A stretch of DNA of 64,000 bases, from NCBI RefSeq assembly GCF_004143485.2, contig NZ_ML974133.1, forward strand, positions 170,990 through 234,989, read 5' to 3'. Every line of letters begins with the position of its first letter. Positions within the stretch are counted from its first letter, which is position 1. A model generated the notes under the pieces. The model saw only the letters and a list, made by a program, of their open reading frames with translations, did no database searches and was not told where the DNA came from. Below are positions 35,439 through 42,409 of the stretch, one piece after another. Origin of the DNA: Halorussus amylolyticus. GTDB lineage: Archaea > Halobacteriota > Halobacteria > Halobacteriales > Haladaptataceae. Both the position numbers and the translations under genes were made by a program.

Positions 35439-37019
35439 CTACTCCCGGAGTCGCTCGCGGACCACCTCTCGCTCGACGGTCCCCGAGGCGGTTCGCGGGA
35501 GTTCGTCGGCGAACGCGACGGTCCGCGGGCGCTTGTAGCCCGCGAGTCGGTCCTCGAAGTGCGCGCGGAGGGATTCTTCCGAGAGGGTTGCGCCGTCCTC
35601 AGGGACCACGAGCGCCGCGACTCGCTCGCCCCACTCGTCGTCCGCGAGGCCGACGACCGCGGCGTCACGGACCCCGGGGTGGTCGCGCAGGACTTCGACA
35701 ACCTCGCCGGGATGGACGTTCTCGCCGCCGGTGACGATGCGGTCCTCGCGCCGGTTCAGCACCCAGATTCGCCCGCCGTCGTCGCGATAGCCCACGTCGC
35801 CGGTGTGGAGCCCGTGGGGTCCGAACGCCTCGGCAGTCGCCTCGCGGTCGGCGTAGTAGCCGCTCATTACAGTCGGCCCTGAGACGACGAGTTCGCCCGT
35901 CTCGCCAGCAGCGAGGGGGTCGCCGTCGTCGCCGACCACGGTCACGTCGGTTCCGAGCAGCGGACGGCCCACGGTCCCCCGATAGTCGAACGCCTCTCGG
36001 GGTCGCGCGGTGGCGATTTGGGAGGTCGTTTCGGTCATGCCGTAGGTCGGATGGACCGGCACGTCGAGGGCCTCGCACCGCGAAATCAGTTCGTCCCGCG
36101 CGGGCGCGCCCCCGAGCAGGACGAACCGCAGGGAGTCCGCGAGACCCCCCGACTCGTCGAGCATCCGCCGGAGCATCGTCGGCACGAGCGAGACGCCCGT
36201 GACATCGTACTCGGTGATTGAGTCGGTCGCGGATTCGGCGTCGAAGCCCTCCTGCAGGACGACCGTGGTCCCGTAGAGCGCCGACCGGAGGACCACCGAG
36301 AGACCGCCCATGTGGTACATCGACAGGCAGAGGAGCCACCTGTCGTCGGGTACGACTCCGAGCCGAAACGCCGACGCGGTCGCGCTCGCCAGGAAGTTCC
36401 CCACCGAGAGTTCGACCGCTTTCGGGTCGCCCGTGGTTCCGGAGGTGAACAGCATCGCTTGGGTGTCCGATAGCGACCACGCCGCGGGTTCGAAGTTCAC
36501 CGAATCCTCCCCGTACCTCGGGAATTCGGGGCGAGCAGGGCCGCGCCGTGCGCGGCCCTGCTCGCCGAGCGCGGCGACTTCGTCGCATTCCGGCGCATCG
36601 ACCGATGTCACCGGAACCGAGGCCGACGCCGCGGCGTCGGCCTCGGTGTCGGCCTCGCAGACGACTAGATTCAGGTCGGCGACCGCGGCCTGTCGGGCCA
36701 ACTCGGGCCGAGCGAGGCGGGCGTTCAGCGGAACCAACACCGCGCCGAGTCGCATCGCGGCGTGGACCACCCGGACGAACGCGACCCGCGTCTCCATCAG
36801 GACGCCGAGGTGGTCGCCCGACTCGACGCCGAGCGCAGCGAGCCGTCCCGCGGTCTCCGACACCGCGGCGTCCAACTCGGCGTAGGTCCGCTCGGTCCCG
36901 TCGTCGGCTTCCACGAGCGCAGTCGCCTCCGGGGAGACGCGCGCCCGGTGGGTCAGCCAGTCGCGCATCGTTCCGCCGTCGCTCACGTCAGACGCTCCGC
37001 CGTCGCCGACCTTAGGCAT
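35439..37019 (-). CDS. menE: o-succinylbenzoate-CoA ligase
   Basis: The protein is 526 residues. AMP-forming acyl-CoA synthetase motifs are all visible: LFTSGTTGDPKAVELS, the YGMTETTS motif, HTGDVGYRDDGGRIWVLNRRED and the C-terminal KRPRTVAF catalytic-Lys region. It activates o-succinylbenzoate in menaquinone synthesis. It overlaps menC by 8 bp, within the menA-menC-menE operon. Two perfect hairpins (36530-36566 and 36617-36646) lie in a loop region encoding EQGRARRGPARPEF and EADTEADAAASASV; this segment is longer and lower in complexity than expected for the family. Confidence 0.93.
   Translation of the reverse strand: MPKVGDGGASDVSDGGTMRDWLTHRARVSPEATALVEADDGTERTYAELDAAVSETAGRLAALGVESGDHLGVLMETRVAFVRVVHAAMRLGAVLVPLNARLARPELARQAAVADLNLVVCEADTEADAAASASVPVTSVDAPECDEVAALGEQGRARRGPARPEFPRYGEDSVNFEPAAWSLSDTQAMLFTSGTTGDPKAVELSVGNFLASATASAFRLGVVPDDRWLLCLSMYHMGGLSVVLRSALYGTTVVLQEGFDAESATDSITEYDVTGVSLVPTMLRRMLDESGGLADSLRFVLLGGAPARDELISRCEALDVPVHPTYGMTETTSQIATARPREAFDYRGTVGRPLLGTDVTVVGDDGDPLAAGETGELVVSGPTVMSGYYADREATAEAFGPHGLHTGDVGYRDDGGRIWVLNRREDRIVTGGENVHPGEVVEVLRDHPGVRDAAVVGLADDEWGERVAALVVPEDGATLSEESLRAHFEDRLAGYKRPRTVAFADELPRTASGTVEREVVRERLRE
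36530..36566. repeat. perfect 17-bp hairpin inside menE
   Basis: Arms 36530-36546 and 36550-36566 are perfect reverse complements (GGCGAGCAGGGCCGCGC on the left) with loop CGT. The coded peptide is an Arg/Pro-rich insert in a surface loop. Confidence 0.9.
36617..36646. repeat. perfect 30-bp palindrome inside menE
   Basis: The 30 bases from 36617 (CCGAGGCCGACGCC then GC then GGCGTCGGCCTCGG) read the same on both strands. It lies 51 bp from the preceding menE hairpin and codes for an Ala/Ser/Asp-rich stretch. Confidence 0.9.
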
Positions 37020-38040
37020 GGTACCCCCACGTATCGGCAGTCCCATTGCCGTTTCCCTGCGGAACGACCGCCCGGCCGTCCGCGACGGGTGCGATGTCCG
37101 GTCCCAAGTCCGAGTCGAGCAGTTTCGCAGTCGCGAGCCCGCAGGCCGGAATGTCCGGAATCGCGGCCGCGACGTGAACCGCGGCGGTCCGAGCCACCGC
37201 ACCGTCGATGGTCGTCGTCACGACCGGCACGATTCCTTCGTCGCGTGCCTCCTCCGCGATTTCGACCGCGCGCCGAGGTCCTCCCAGCGCCATCGGCTTG
37301 AGGACCACGGCGTCGGGATTCGCGTCCAGCGCGTCCTCGAAGCCGACTTCGGCGACCGTCTCGTCTATGGCAATCGTCCCGGAGAGCGCCGCAAGACCCG
37401 CGATATCGGTCGCGGGAAGTGGCTGTTCGACGTAGGCGAGTCGGTCGCCGACCGCGTCCAGAAACTGCTGGGCCTGTTGGCGCGACCACGCCGCGTTGGC
37501 ATCGGCCCGGAGGTCAGCGTCCACCGCGTCGGCGACGGCTTCGACGCGCTCGATATCGGCCGAGAGGGGTCGCGCCCCGACCTTCAGTTTCAGGCAGTCA
37601 AAGCCAGCATCGGCGGCGCGCTCGGCCGCCTCGACTGTCTTCTCGATATCGGCGTCGCCCACCGTGGCGTTGACCGGGACGCTCTCGACTCGCGAGGCCG
37701 CGCCGAAGTGACGATAGAGTGGGTCGCCCGCGCGGGACGCCCGCAGGTCCGCGAGCGCGAGGTCGAGCGCGTGGCGCGCGGCGGGGAGTCCGTCGAGGTT
37801 TTCGAGGACGGCCTCGGCGTCATCACCTCGCTCGATGGTCTCGGCCGCGTTCGCGAGCGCGAGTTCGCACTCGTCGTAGTGTTCGGTCCACCCCGGAAGC
37901 GGCGCGGCCTCGCCGACACCCACGGTTTCGTCCTCGGACTCGACGCGGAGCAAGAACCCCTCCCGGCGCTCGATTCGTCCGCGGGCGGTTTCGAGCGGGT
38001 CGGAAAGCGGGAGCGAGAAGGGACGAATCGCGGCGTTCAT
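37012..38040 (-). CDS. menC: o-succinylbenzoate synthase (enolase superfamily)
   Basis: The protein is 342 residues. The catalytic Lys pair is in DCLKLKVGARP, metal ligands are in RADANAAWS (Asp), YVEQPLPA (Glu) and TIAIDETV (Asp), and the second Lys in VVLKPMALGG. It dehydrates SHCHC to o-succinylbenzoate. It overlaps menA by four bases (ATGA) and menE by eight, a tight operon. The early substrate-recognition loop GEAAPLPGWTEH is normal for menC. Confidence 0.93.
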   Translation of the reverse strand: MNAAIRPFSLPLSDPLETARGRIERREGFLLRVESEDETVGVGEAAPLPGWTEHYDECELALANAAETIERGDDAEAVLENLDGLPAARHALDLALADLRASRAGDPLYRHFGAASRVESVPVNATVGDADIEKTVEAAERAADAGFDCLKLKVGARPLSADIERVEAVADAVDADLRADANAAWSRQQAQQFLDAVGDRLAYVEQPLPATDIAGLAALSGTIAIDETVAEVGFEDALDANPDAVVLKPMALGGPRRAVEIAEEARDEGIVPVVTTTIDGAVARTAAVHVAAAIPDIPACGLATAKLLDSDLGPDIAPVADGRAVVPQGNGNGTADTWGYHA

Positions 38041-38978
38041 GCTATCAGTCCGAGCGCGAACAGCACCGAGTAGCCTGCGAGGAGCTTCCCGGTCTGCTCC
38101 AGCGCGGGGTTGAGCGCCTCGCCCGAGCTATCCGTGATGACGGTCCGGGCGATTCTGGCGGCGTACGGCACCGTCACGAGCGGCAGGAGGACCGCGGGAG
38201 AGTGGTCCGCCGAGAGCCAGAACCAGAACGGAACGGCGTACGCGAGCGCGAGCATCCCGACGAACTCCGCCCTGCTGGCTCGGTAGCCGAGGATAACTGC
38301 GAGGCTCTTCTTGTCCGCCTTTCGGTCGGTTTCGAGGTCCCGGACGTTGTTGACCACGAGAATATTTGTCGAGATGCCCGCGACCGGGAGGCTGGCGACG
38401 AACGCCGCGAGCGTGACGGTTCCCGCCGGAACCCCGACGGGGAATATAGGTGCCACCACCGCGGCGGCCTGCACGTAGAAGGTGCCCATCACTGCAATCA
38501 CGCCGAAGAAGACGAAGACGAACAGGTCGCCGAGACCGTGGGAGCCGAGCGGGAACGGCCCGCCCGCGTAGGCGATGCCAGAAATCACGCTGGCGAGACC
38601 GATGACGAGAATCGGGACGCCGCCGACCGCGACGAGGTACGCGCCCACGAGTATCGCCAGTCCGAAGGTGGCGTACATCGCGCGCTTGACCTCGGCGGGC
38701 GGGATGAGTCCCGACTGGGTGACGCGAGTGAACCCCTCGCGCTCGTCGGTGTCAACGCCCTTCACGGCGTCGTAGTAGTCGTTCGCGAAGTTGGTCCCGA
38801 TTTGGATGAGTGCCGCGCCGACGAAGGCCGCGAGCGCCGGAAGCGGCGCGAACAGGCCCTCGTGGACCGCCAGTCCGACGCCGACGATGACGGGCGCGGC
38901 CGCCGCGGGCAGGGTGTGGGGCCGGGCGGCCATCAGCCACGCCTCCCGGCGAGAGTGTTCGGTAGCGATGTCGCTCAT
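38037..38978 (-). CDS. menA: 1,4-dihydroxy-2-naphthoate polyprenyltransferase
   Basis: The protein is 313 residues and a UbiA-family membrane enzyme with about nine helices. The two aspartate-rich motifs that bind Mg-prenyl diphosphate are NFANDYYDAVKGVD and NNVRDLETDRKADKKSL. It attaches the isoprenoid chain to DHNA to give demethylmenaquinone. ATG 38978 is preferred to a start 11 codons upstream. It is the first gene of menA-menC-menE; menB lies 453 bp upstream, past a hairpin-rich spacer. Confidence 0.93.
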   Translation of the reverse strand: MSDIATEHSRREAWLMAARPHTLPAAAAPVIVGVGLAVHEGLFAPLPALAAFVGAALIQIGTNFANDYYDAVKGVDTDEREGFTRVTQSGLIPPAEVKRAMYATFGLAILVGAYLVAVGGVPILVIGLASVISGIAYAGGPFPLGSHGLGDLFVFVFFGVIAVMGTFYVQAAAVVAPIFPVGVPAGTVTLAAFVASLPVAGISTNILVVNNVRDLETDRKADKKSLAVILGYRASRAEFVGMLALAYAVPFWFWLSADHSPAVLLPLVTVPYAARIARTVITDSSGEALNPALEQTGKLLAGYSVLFALGLIA

Positions 38979-39277
38979 TGTCGGACAGTTGCGGAGAACG
39001 AACAATAGCACCTGTGGTTTCGGGCGGGACGAGCGCTACTGAATCGAGACGACCGCGAGAATACTCCTCCGTATCTATCCCTTGTCGCGGGAAGTACTTA
39101 AACGGAGAGCGGGTCGGTGGGTCTGGACTGTGACCGCTCGCCAGCGTCGTCACCGAGTGCGGTCATGCCCCGAGTTACCCCCGTCTTGGTATTTGAATGT
39201 GTGGCCGTGGCGAGGAGTGACACCGACCACCGCGCAGGACGCGAAGCGTCCGCACCAGTATTCTGGACCACGAGCGA

Positions 39278-39322
39278 GACGGCGACGGCCTGCCGAGCGC
39301 CGCTCGGCAGGCCGTCGCCGTC
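39278..39322. repeat. perfect 21-bp hairpin, 3-nt loop
   Basis: Arms 39278-39298 and 39302-39322 are perfect reverse complements (left arm GACGGCGACGGCCTGCCGAG plus C), loop GCC. It is the longest perfect stem seen in the window. Confidence 0.92.
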
Positions 39323-39371
39323 AATCGAGTGGCTCTTTTTTGGTCGAGATTTTTTCGAGGAGGGTGGGCAA

Positions 39372-39402
39372 GCAGAGGCGACCGCGACGCGGTCGCCTCT
39401 GC
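39372..39402. repeat. perfect 15-bp hairpin, 1-nt loop
   Basis: Arms 39372-39386 and 39388-39402 (GCAGAGGCGACCGCG on the left) surround a single A. It lies 30 bp past the menB stop and could aid termination or define the mRNA 3' end. Confidence 0.9.
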
Positions 39403-39417
39403 GCACACCCGACGAAG

Positions 39418-39423
39418 AAAAAA
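39418..39423 (-). terminator. poly-T terminator after menB
   Basis: Six consecutive T on the minus strand start 9 bp after the menB stop and precede the 15-bp hairpin. This matches the T-run terminators of archaea and suggests menB is not read through into menA. Confidence 0.6.
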
Positions 39424-39431
39424 GGTGGGTT

Positions 39432-40325
39432 CTAGTAGTGCCAGTCGAACTCCTCGAAATCCGGTTCTCGACCCTCCACGAAGGCGTCTCGGCCCTCCTT
39501 GGCCTCGTCGGTCATGTACGCCAGTCTCGTGGCTTCACCGGCGAACACCTGCTGGCCGACCATGCCGTCCGAGTCGAGGTTGAAGGCGTACTTGAGCATC
39601 CGGATCGCGGTCGGACTCTTTCTGTTTACCTCCTCGGCCCACTCCAGCGCGACCGTTTCGAGGTCCTCGTGGGGGACGACTTCGTTCACCATCCCCATCT
39701 CGGCGGCCTCCTCGGCGTCGTAGTCCTTCCCGAGGTAGAAGATTTCGCGGGCCTTCTTCTGGCCGACCTGCCGGGCGAGATACGCCGACCCGAACCCGCC
39801 GTCGAACGACGCCACGTCGGGGTCGGTCTGCTTGAAAATCGCGTGCTCCTCGCTCGCGATGGTCATGTCGCAGACGACGTGGAGGCTGTGGCCGCCGCCG
39901 ACCGCCCATCCGGGCGCGACGCAGACGACGGGCTTGGGAATGTGGCGGATGAGGCGCTGGACTTCGAGGATGTGGAGTCGGCCGCCCTTCGCGGCGCGGT
40001 CGGTCTCGCCGTCGTCGCCCTCGTACTCGTAGCCCTCGTCACCCCGGACTCGCTGGTCGCCGCCCGAGCAGAACGCCCACCCGCCGTCTTTTGACGAGGG
40101 ACCGTTGCCGGTCAGCAGGACGCATCCGACGTCCGTCTGGCGCTTGGCGTGGTCGAGCGCGTCGTAGAGTTCGTCCACGGTCTTCGGTCGGAAGGCGTTC
40201 CGGACCTCGGGCCGGTCGAACGCGATGCGGACCGTGCCCGAATCGACCGCTCGGTGGTAGGTGATGTCGTCGAAGTCGGGTCCCGCGGCCTCCCACGCCT
40301 CGGGGTCGAAAATCTCGGATACCAT
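39432..40325 (-). CDS. menB: 1,4-dihydroxy-2-naphthoyl-CoA synthase
   Basis: The protein is 297 residues and a crotonase-fold enzyme. The oxyanion and active-site signatures FCSGGDQRVRGDEGY and APGWAVGGGHSLHVVCDMTIASEEHAIFKQTDPDVASFDGGFGSAYLARQVGQKKAREIF distinguish MenB from other enoyl-CoA hydratases; the latter are given in blocks at about 140-215. It closes the second ring of the naphthoate. ATG 40325 is used. A TATA-like stretch precedes it next to structured element copy 2. Confidence 0.93.
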   Translation of the reverse strand: MVSEIFDPEAWEAAGPDFDDITYHRAVDSGTVRIAFDRPEVRNAFRPKTVDELYDALDHAKRQTDVGCVLLTGNGPSSKDGGWAFCSGGDQRVRGDEGYEYEGDDGETDRAAKGGRLHILEVQRLIRHIPKPVVCVAPGWAVGGGHSLHVVCDMTIASEEHAIFKQTDPDVASFDGGFGSAYLARQVGQKKAREIFYLGKDYDAEEAAEMGMVNEVVPHEDLETVALEWAEEVNRKSPTAIRMLKYAFNLDSDGMVGQQVFAGEATRLAYMTDEAKEGRDAFVEGREPDFEEFDWHY

Positions 40326-40671
40326 GTCTCGGCGTGGGGTCGGCGCGCGCAAAAAGATTGCTCGTTGGCTTCTGGGGGTTTGGTGATGCTTTCCGGGCAG
40401 AACCGCAGTGAAGTCGATTTTGAAAGCCCCCGCCCGGTCGCGGTCGTTGCGTGGGATATTCGGCGCTCTCAGCACCGCCCGCGCCGAATACTGGCCCACG
40501 CAAGCGACCACGGGCCTACGGCCCGCGACCGGGCGGCCCCTTTCATTCCCGCCCTTGGTATCTGTCTCACCGAGCGCCGTTTCGTGGATTGGTCCATCGG
40601 CCGACATCCGACGACGCTCGCGCAATTCCGCGAAACGAACTTACTTGGTTCGGCGTTCCGTCCGTGAACGC
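40326..40671. other. intergenic region carrying structured element copy 2
   Basis: The divergent spacer between menB and the aminotransferase holds the structured element (40422-40553). Its right end has ACTTACTTGG at about -25 of the aminotransferase gene, a likely TATA box. No gene is supported. Confidence 0.6.
40422..40553 (-). repeat. structured element copy 2 (candidate ncRNA or PATE-like element)
   Basis: Read on the minus strand it starts GGGCGGGAATGAAAGGGG and ends GCGACCGGGCGGGGGCTTTC, as in copy 1. The inner stems are TTGCGTGGG with CCCACGCAA and ATTCGGCGC with GCGCCGAAT, closing on the loop GGGCGGTGCTGAGA. Compared with copy 1 the ends and loop are conserved while both arms of the inner stems changed together. 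An additional small hairpin (CGGGCC-TAC-GGCCCG, 40511-40525) accounts for most of the extra length. Confidence 0.8.
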
Positions 40672-41856
40672 ATGACTGACCAGGAGGCGAAACACCGCCA
40701 GCGCATCGCGAAGCGAGCGGCCGGTCTGGAGCGGTCGAAGATTCGCGTGATGTTCGAACTCGCCGACGAGGTCGAGGGCGACCTCGTCCACCTCGAAATC
40801 GGCGAACCCGACTTCGACACGCCCGAACACATCATCGACGCGGCCGAGGAGGCCGCTCGCGGCGGCCAGACTCACTACACCGCGAACGCGGGCATCCCGC
40901 CGCTTCGGGAGGCCGTCGCCGACACGCTCGCCCGCGAGGACGACGTGCAAGTGTCGCCCGAGCAGGTCACGGTCAAGAGCGGCGCGATGGAGGCGCTCGC
41001 GCTCGCGATGCTCGCGCTCGCGGACCCGGGCGACGAGGTCGTCATCCCGACGCCCGCGTGGCCGAACTACGTCAACCACGCCGAAGTCGCCGGTGCGACC
41101 CCGGTCGAGGTTCCGCTTCCGGCCGACGAGGGCTTCGACCTCGACGCCGAACTCGTCGCTGACCACATCACCGACGACACCGCGGCCGTGATTCTGACGA
41201 CTCCCTCGAACCCCACGGGGCGCGTGTACGACGAGGACGCGGTCAGCGCGGTGGCCGACGCCGCCGCCGAACACGGTGCCTACGTCGTCGCCGACGAGGT
41301 GTACGGTCGGCTGACCTACGACGACGACTTCCGCGGGATGGCCTCGTACGTGGACCACCCCGAGCAGGTGCTGACCGTCGGCTCCTGTTCGAAGACCTAC
41401 GCCATGACCGGGTGGCGACTCGGGTGGCTCGCGGGTCCCGAACCCGCTGTCGATGCGGTGACGAGCGTGGGCGAGACGATAACCGCGTGCCCGTCGAGCG
41501 TGAGCCAGCACGCCGCGCTCGCCGCGCTGACCGGGCCGCAGGACGCCGCCGACGAGATGAAAGCGGCGTTCGCCGAGCGTCGCGACTACGTTGTCGAGCG
41601 CGTGGCCGACATTCCGGGCATCTCGTGTCCGTACCCCGAGGGCGCGTTCTACGCCTTCCTCGACGTGAGCGACTTCGAGGGCGGGAGCTTCGACGTGGCG
41701 AAACGCCTCCTCCACGAGTACGGCGTCGTCTCCGCGCCCGGTGACGGCTTCGGCGAGGCGGGCGAGGGCTACATCCGACTCAGCTTCGCCAACAGCTTGG
41801 AGCGACTCGAACTCGGATTCGACCGTATCGAGGAGATGGCGCGCGACGAACTGTAA
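40672..41856 (+). CDS. class I/II pyridoxal-phosphate aminotransferase
   Basis: The protein is 394 residues. PLP-binding features are visible: TPSNPTGRVYDED, VVADEVYGRLTY, and the Schiff-base Lys in VGSCSKTYAMTGWRLGW. HLEIGEPDFDTPEHI is typical of the aspartate/alanine aminotransferase branch found in many archaea. The substrate may be aspartate or an aromatic or branched keto acid. It is the only plus-strand gene inside the menaquinone region and need not belong to the pathway. Confidence 0.88.
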   Translation: MTDQEAKHRQRIAKRAAGLERSKIRVMFELADEVEGDLVHLEIGEPDFDTPEHIIDAAEEAARGGQTHYTANAGIPPLREAVADTLAREDDVQVSPEQVTVKSGAMEALALAMLALADPGDEVVIPTPAWPNYVNHAEVAGATPVEVPLPADEGFDLDAELVADHITDDTAAVILTTPSNPTGRVYDEDAVSAVADAAAEHGAYVVADEVYGRLTYDDDFRGMASYVDHPEQVLTVGSCSKTYAMTGWRLGWLAGPEPAVDAVTSVGETITACPSSVSQHAALAALTGPQDAADEMKAAFAERRDYVVERVADIPGISCPYPEGAFYAFLDVSDFEGGSFDVAKRLLHEYGVVSAPGDGFGEAGEGYIRLSFANSLERLELGFDRIEEMARDEL

Positions 41857-41894
41857 CGGCCGCTCGATTTGGCCCGTGATGTCCGACGCTTGAT

Positions 41895-42284
41895 TCAGTC
41901 GGCGGTGTCGCCCAGCGCGTCCATGCACTCGCCGACGAGAGCCGCCTCCGCTTCGAGAACGTCGGCGTCAAGCGCGACGACGGTCCCCTTGGCTTCCTCC
42001 CGAGGGAAGTGAAGCTCGATTGCGTCGTCGAAACACCGGACCGTGCAGTTCAGTTCGCCGTGGTCGTAGAGACTCTCCTGATGGGACTTCTCGATGGCCT
42101 CCAGCCGCAGGTCCTGCATCACGGCTGCGACGTCATCGTCGGAGTACTCGTCGGCCACGTCGTCCCGAACGTGGACCACGGTCTTGTCGTCCGAATCGTA
42201 CTGGAGAACGCTCCGTAGATGGTCACCCGCCCGGTTTTCGAGGAAATCAGTGAGCCGCTCGGAGGGCTTCTCGGTCGTCAGCAT
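41895..42284 (-). CDS. small conserved haloarchaeal protein, function unknown
   Basis: The protein is 129 residues, acidic and without membrane segments. It opens MLTTEKPSERLTDFLENRAGDHLRSVLQYDSDD and includes VHVRDDVADEYSDDDVAAVMQDLRLEAI and HGELNCTVRCFDDAIELHFP. The arrangement suggests an alpha/beta sensor-like fold related to haloarchaeal DUFs; I cannot name a role. I chose ATG 42284 because an AT-rich box (GAATTAATG) lies about 30 bp upstream; an ATG nine codons further up is the alternative. It sits between menD and the aminotransferase. Confidence 0.7.
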   Translation of the reverse strand: MLTTEKPSERLTDFLENRAGDHLRSVLQYDSDDKTVVHVRDDVADEYSDDDVAAVMQDLRLEAIEKSHQESLYDHGELNCTVRCFDDAIELHFPREEAKGTVVALDADVLEAEAALVGECMDALGDTAD

Positions 42285-42409
42285 GACCCGAAAGTCGTTT
42301 CGCCACAGCATTAATTCTATCGGCCATCAAAAGGATTTTAAATACGTCGGACGAGGCATTTAGAATCCAAACGGTCGAGACGCACGAAAACCGAAGAACG
42401 GAGCGGTCG

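Larger units (their letters stand above)
39012..39431. other. hairpin-rich spacer between menB and menA
   Basis: These 420 bp carry a 21-bp and a 15-bp perfect hairpin (listed separately), a short one (GGACGC/GCGTCC near 39236-39250), and T-rich blocks (CTCTTTTTTGGTCG, GATTTTTTCGAGG). The flanks of the 15-bp hairpin extend it as an imperfect inverted repeat (GATTTTTTCGAGG against CTTTTTTCTTCG on the other strand). No protein is supported. It may hold the menA promoter and the menB terminator. Confidence 0.55.
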
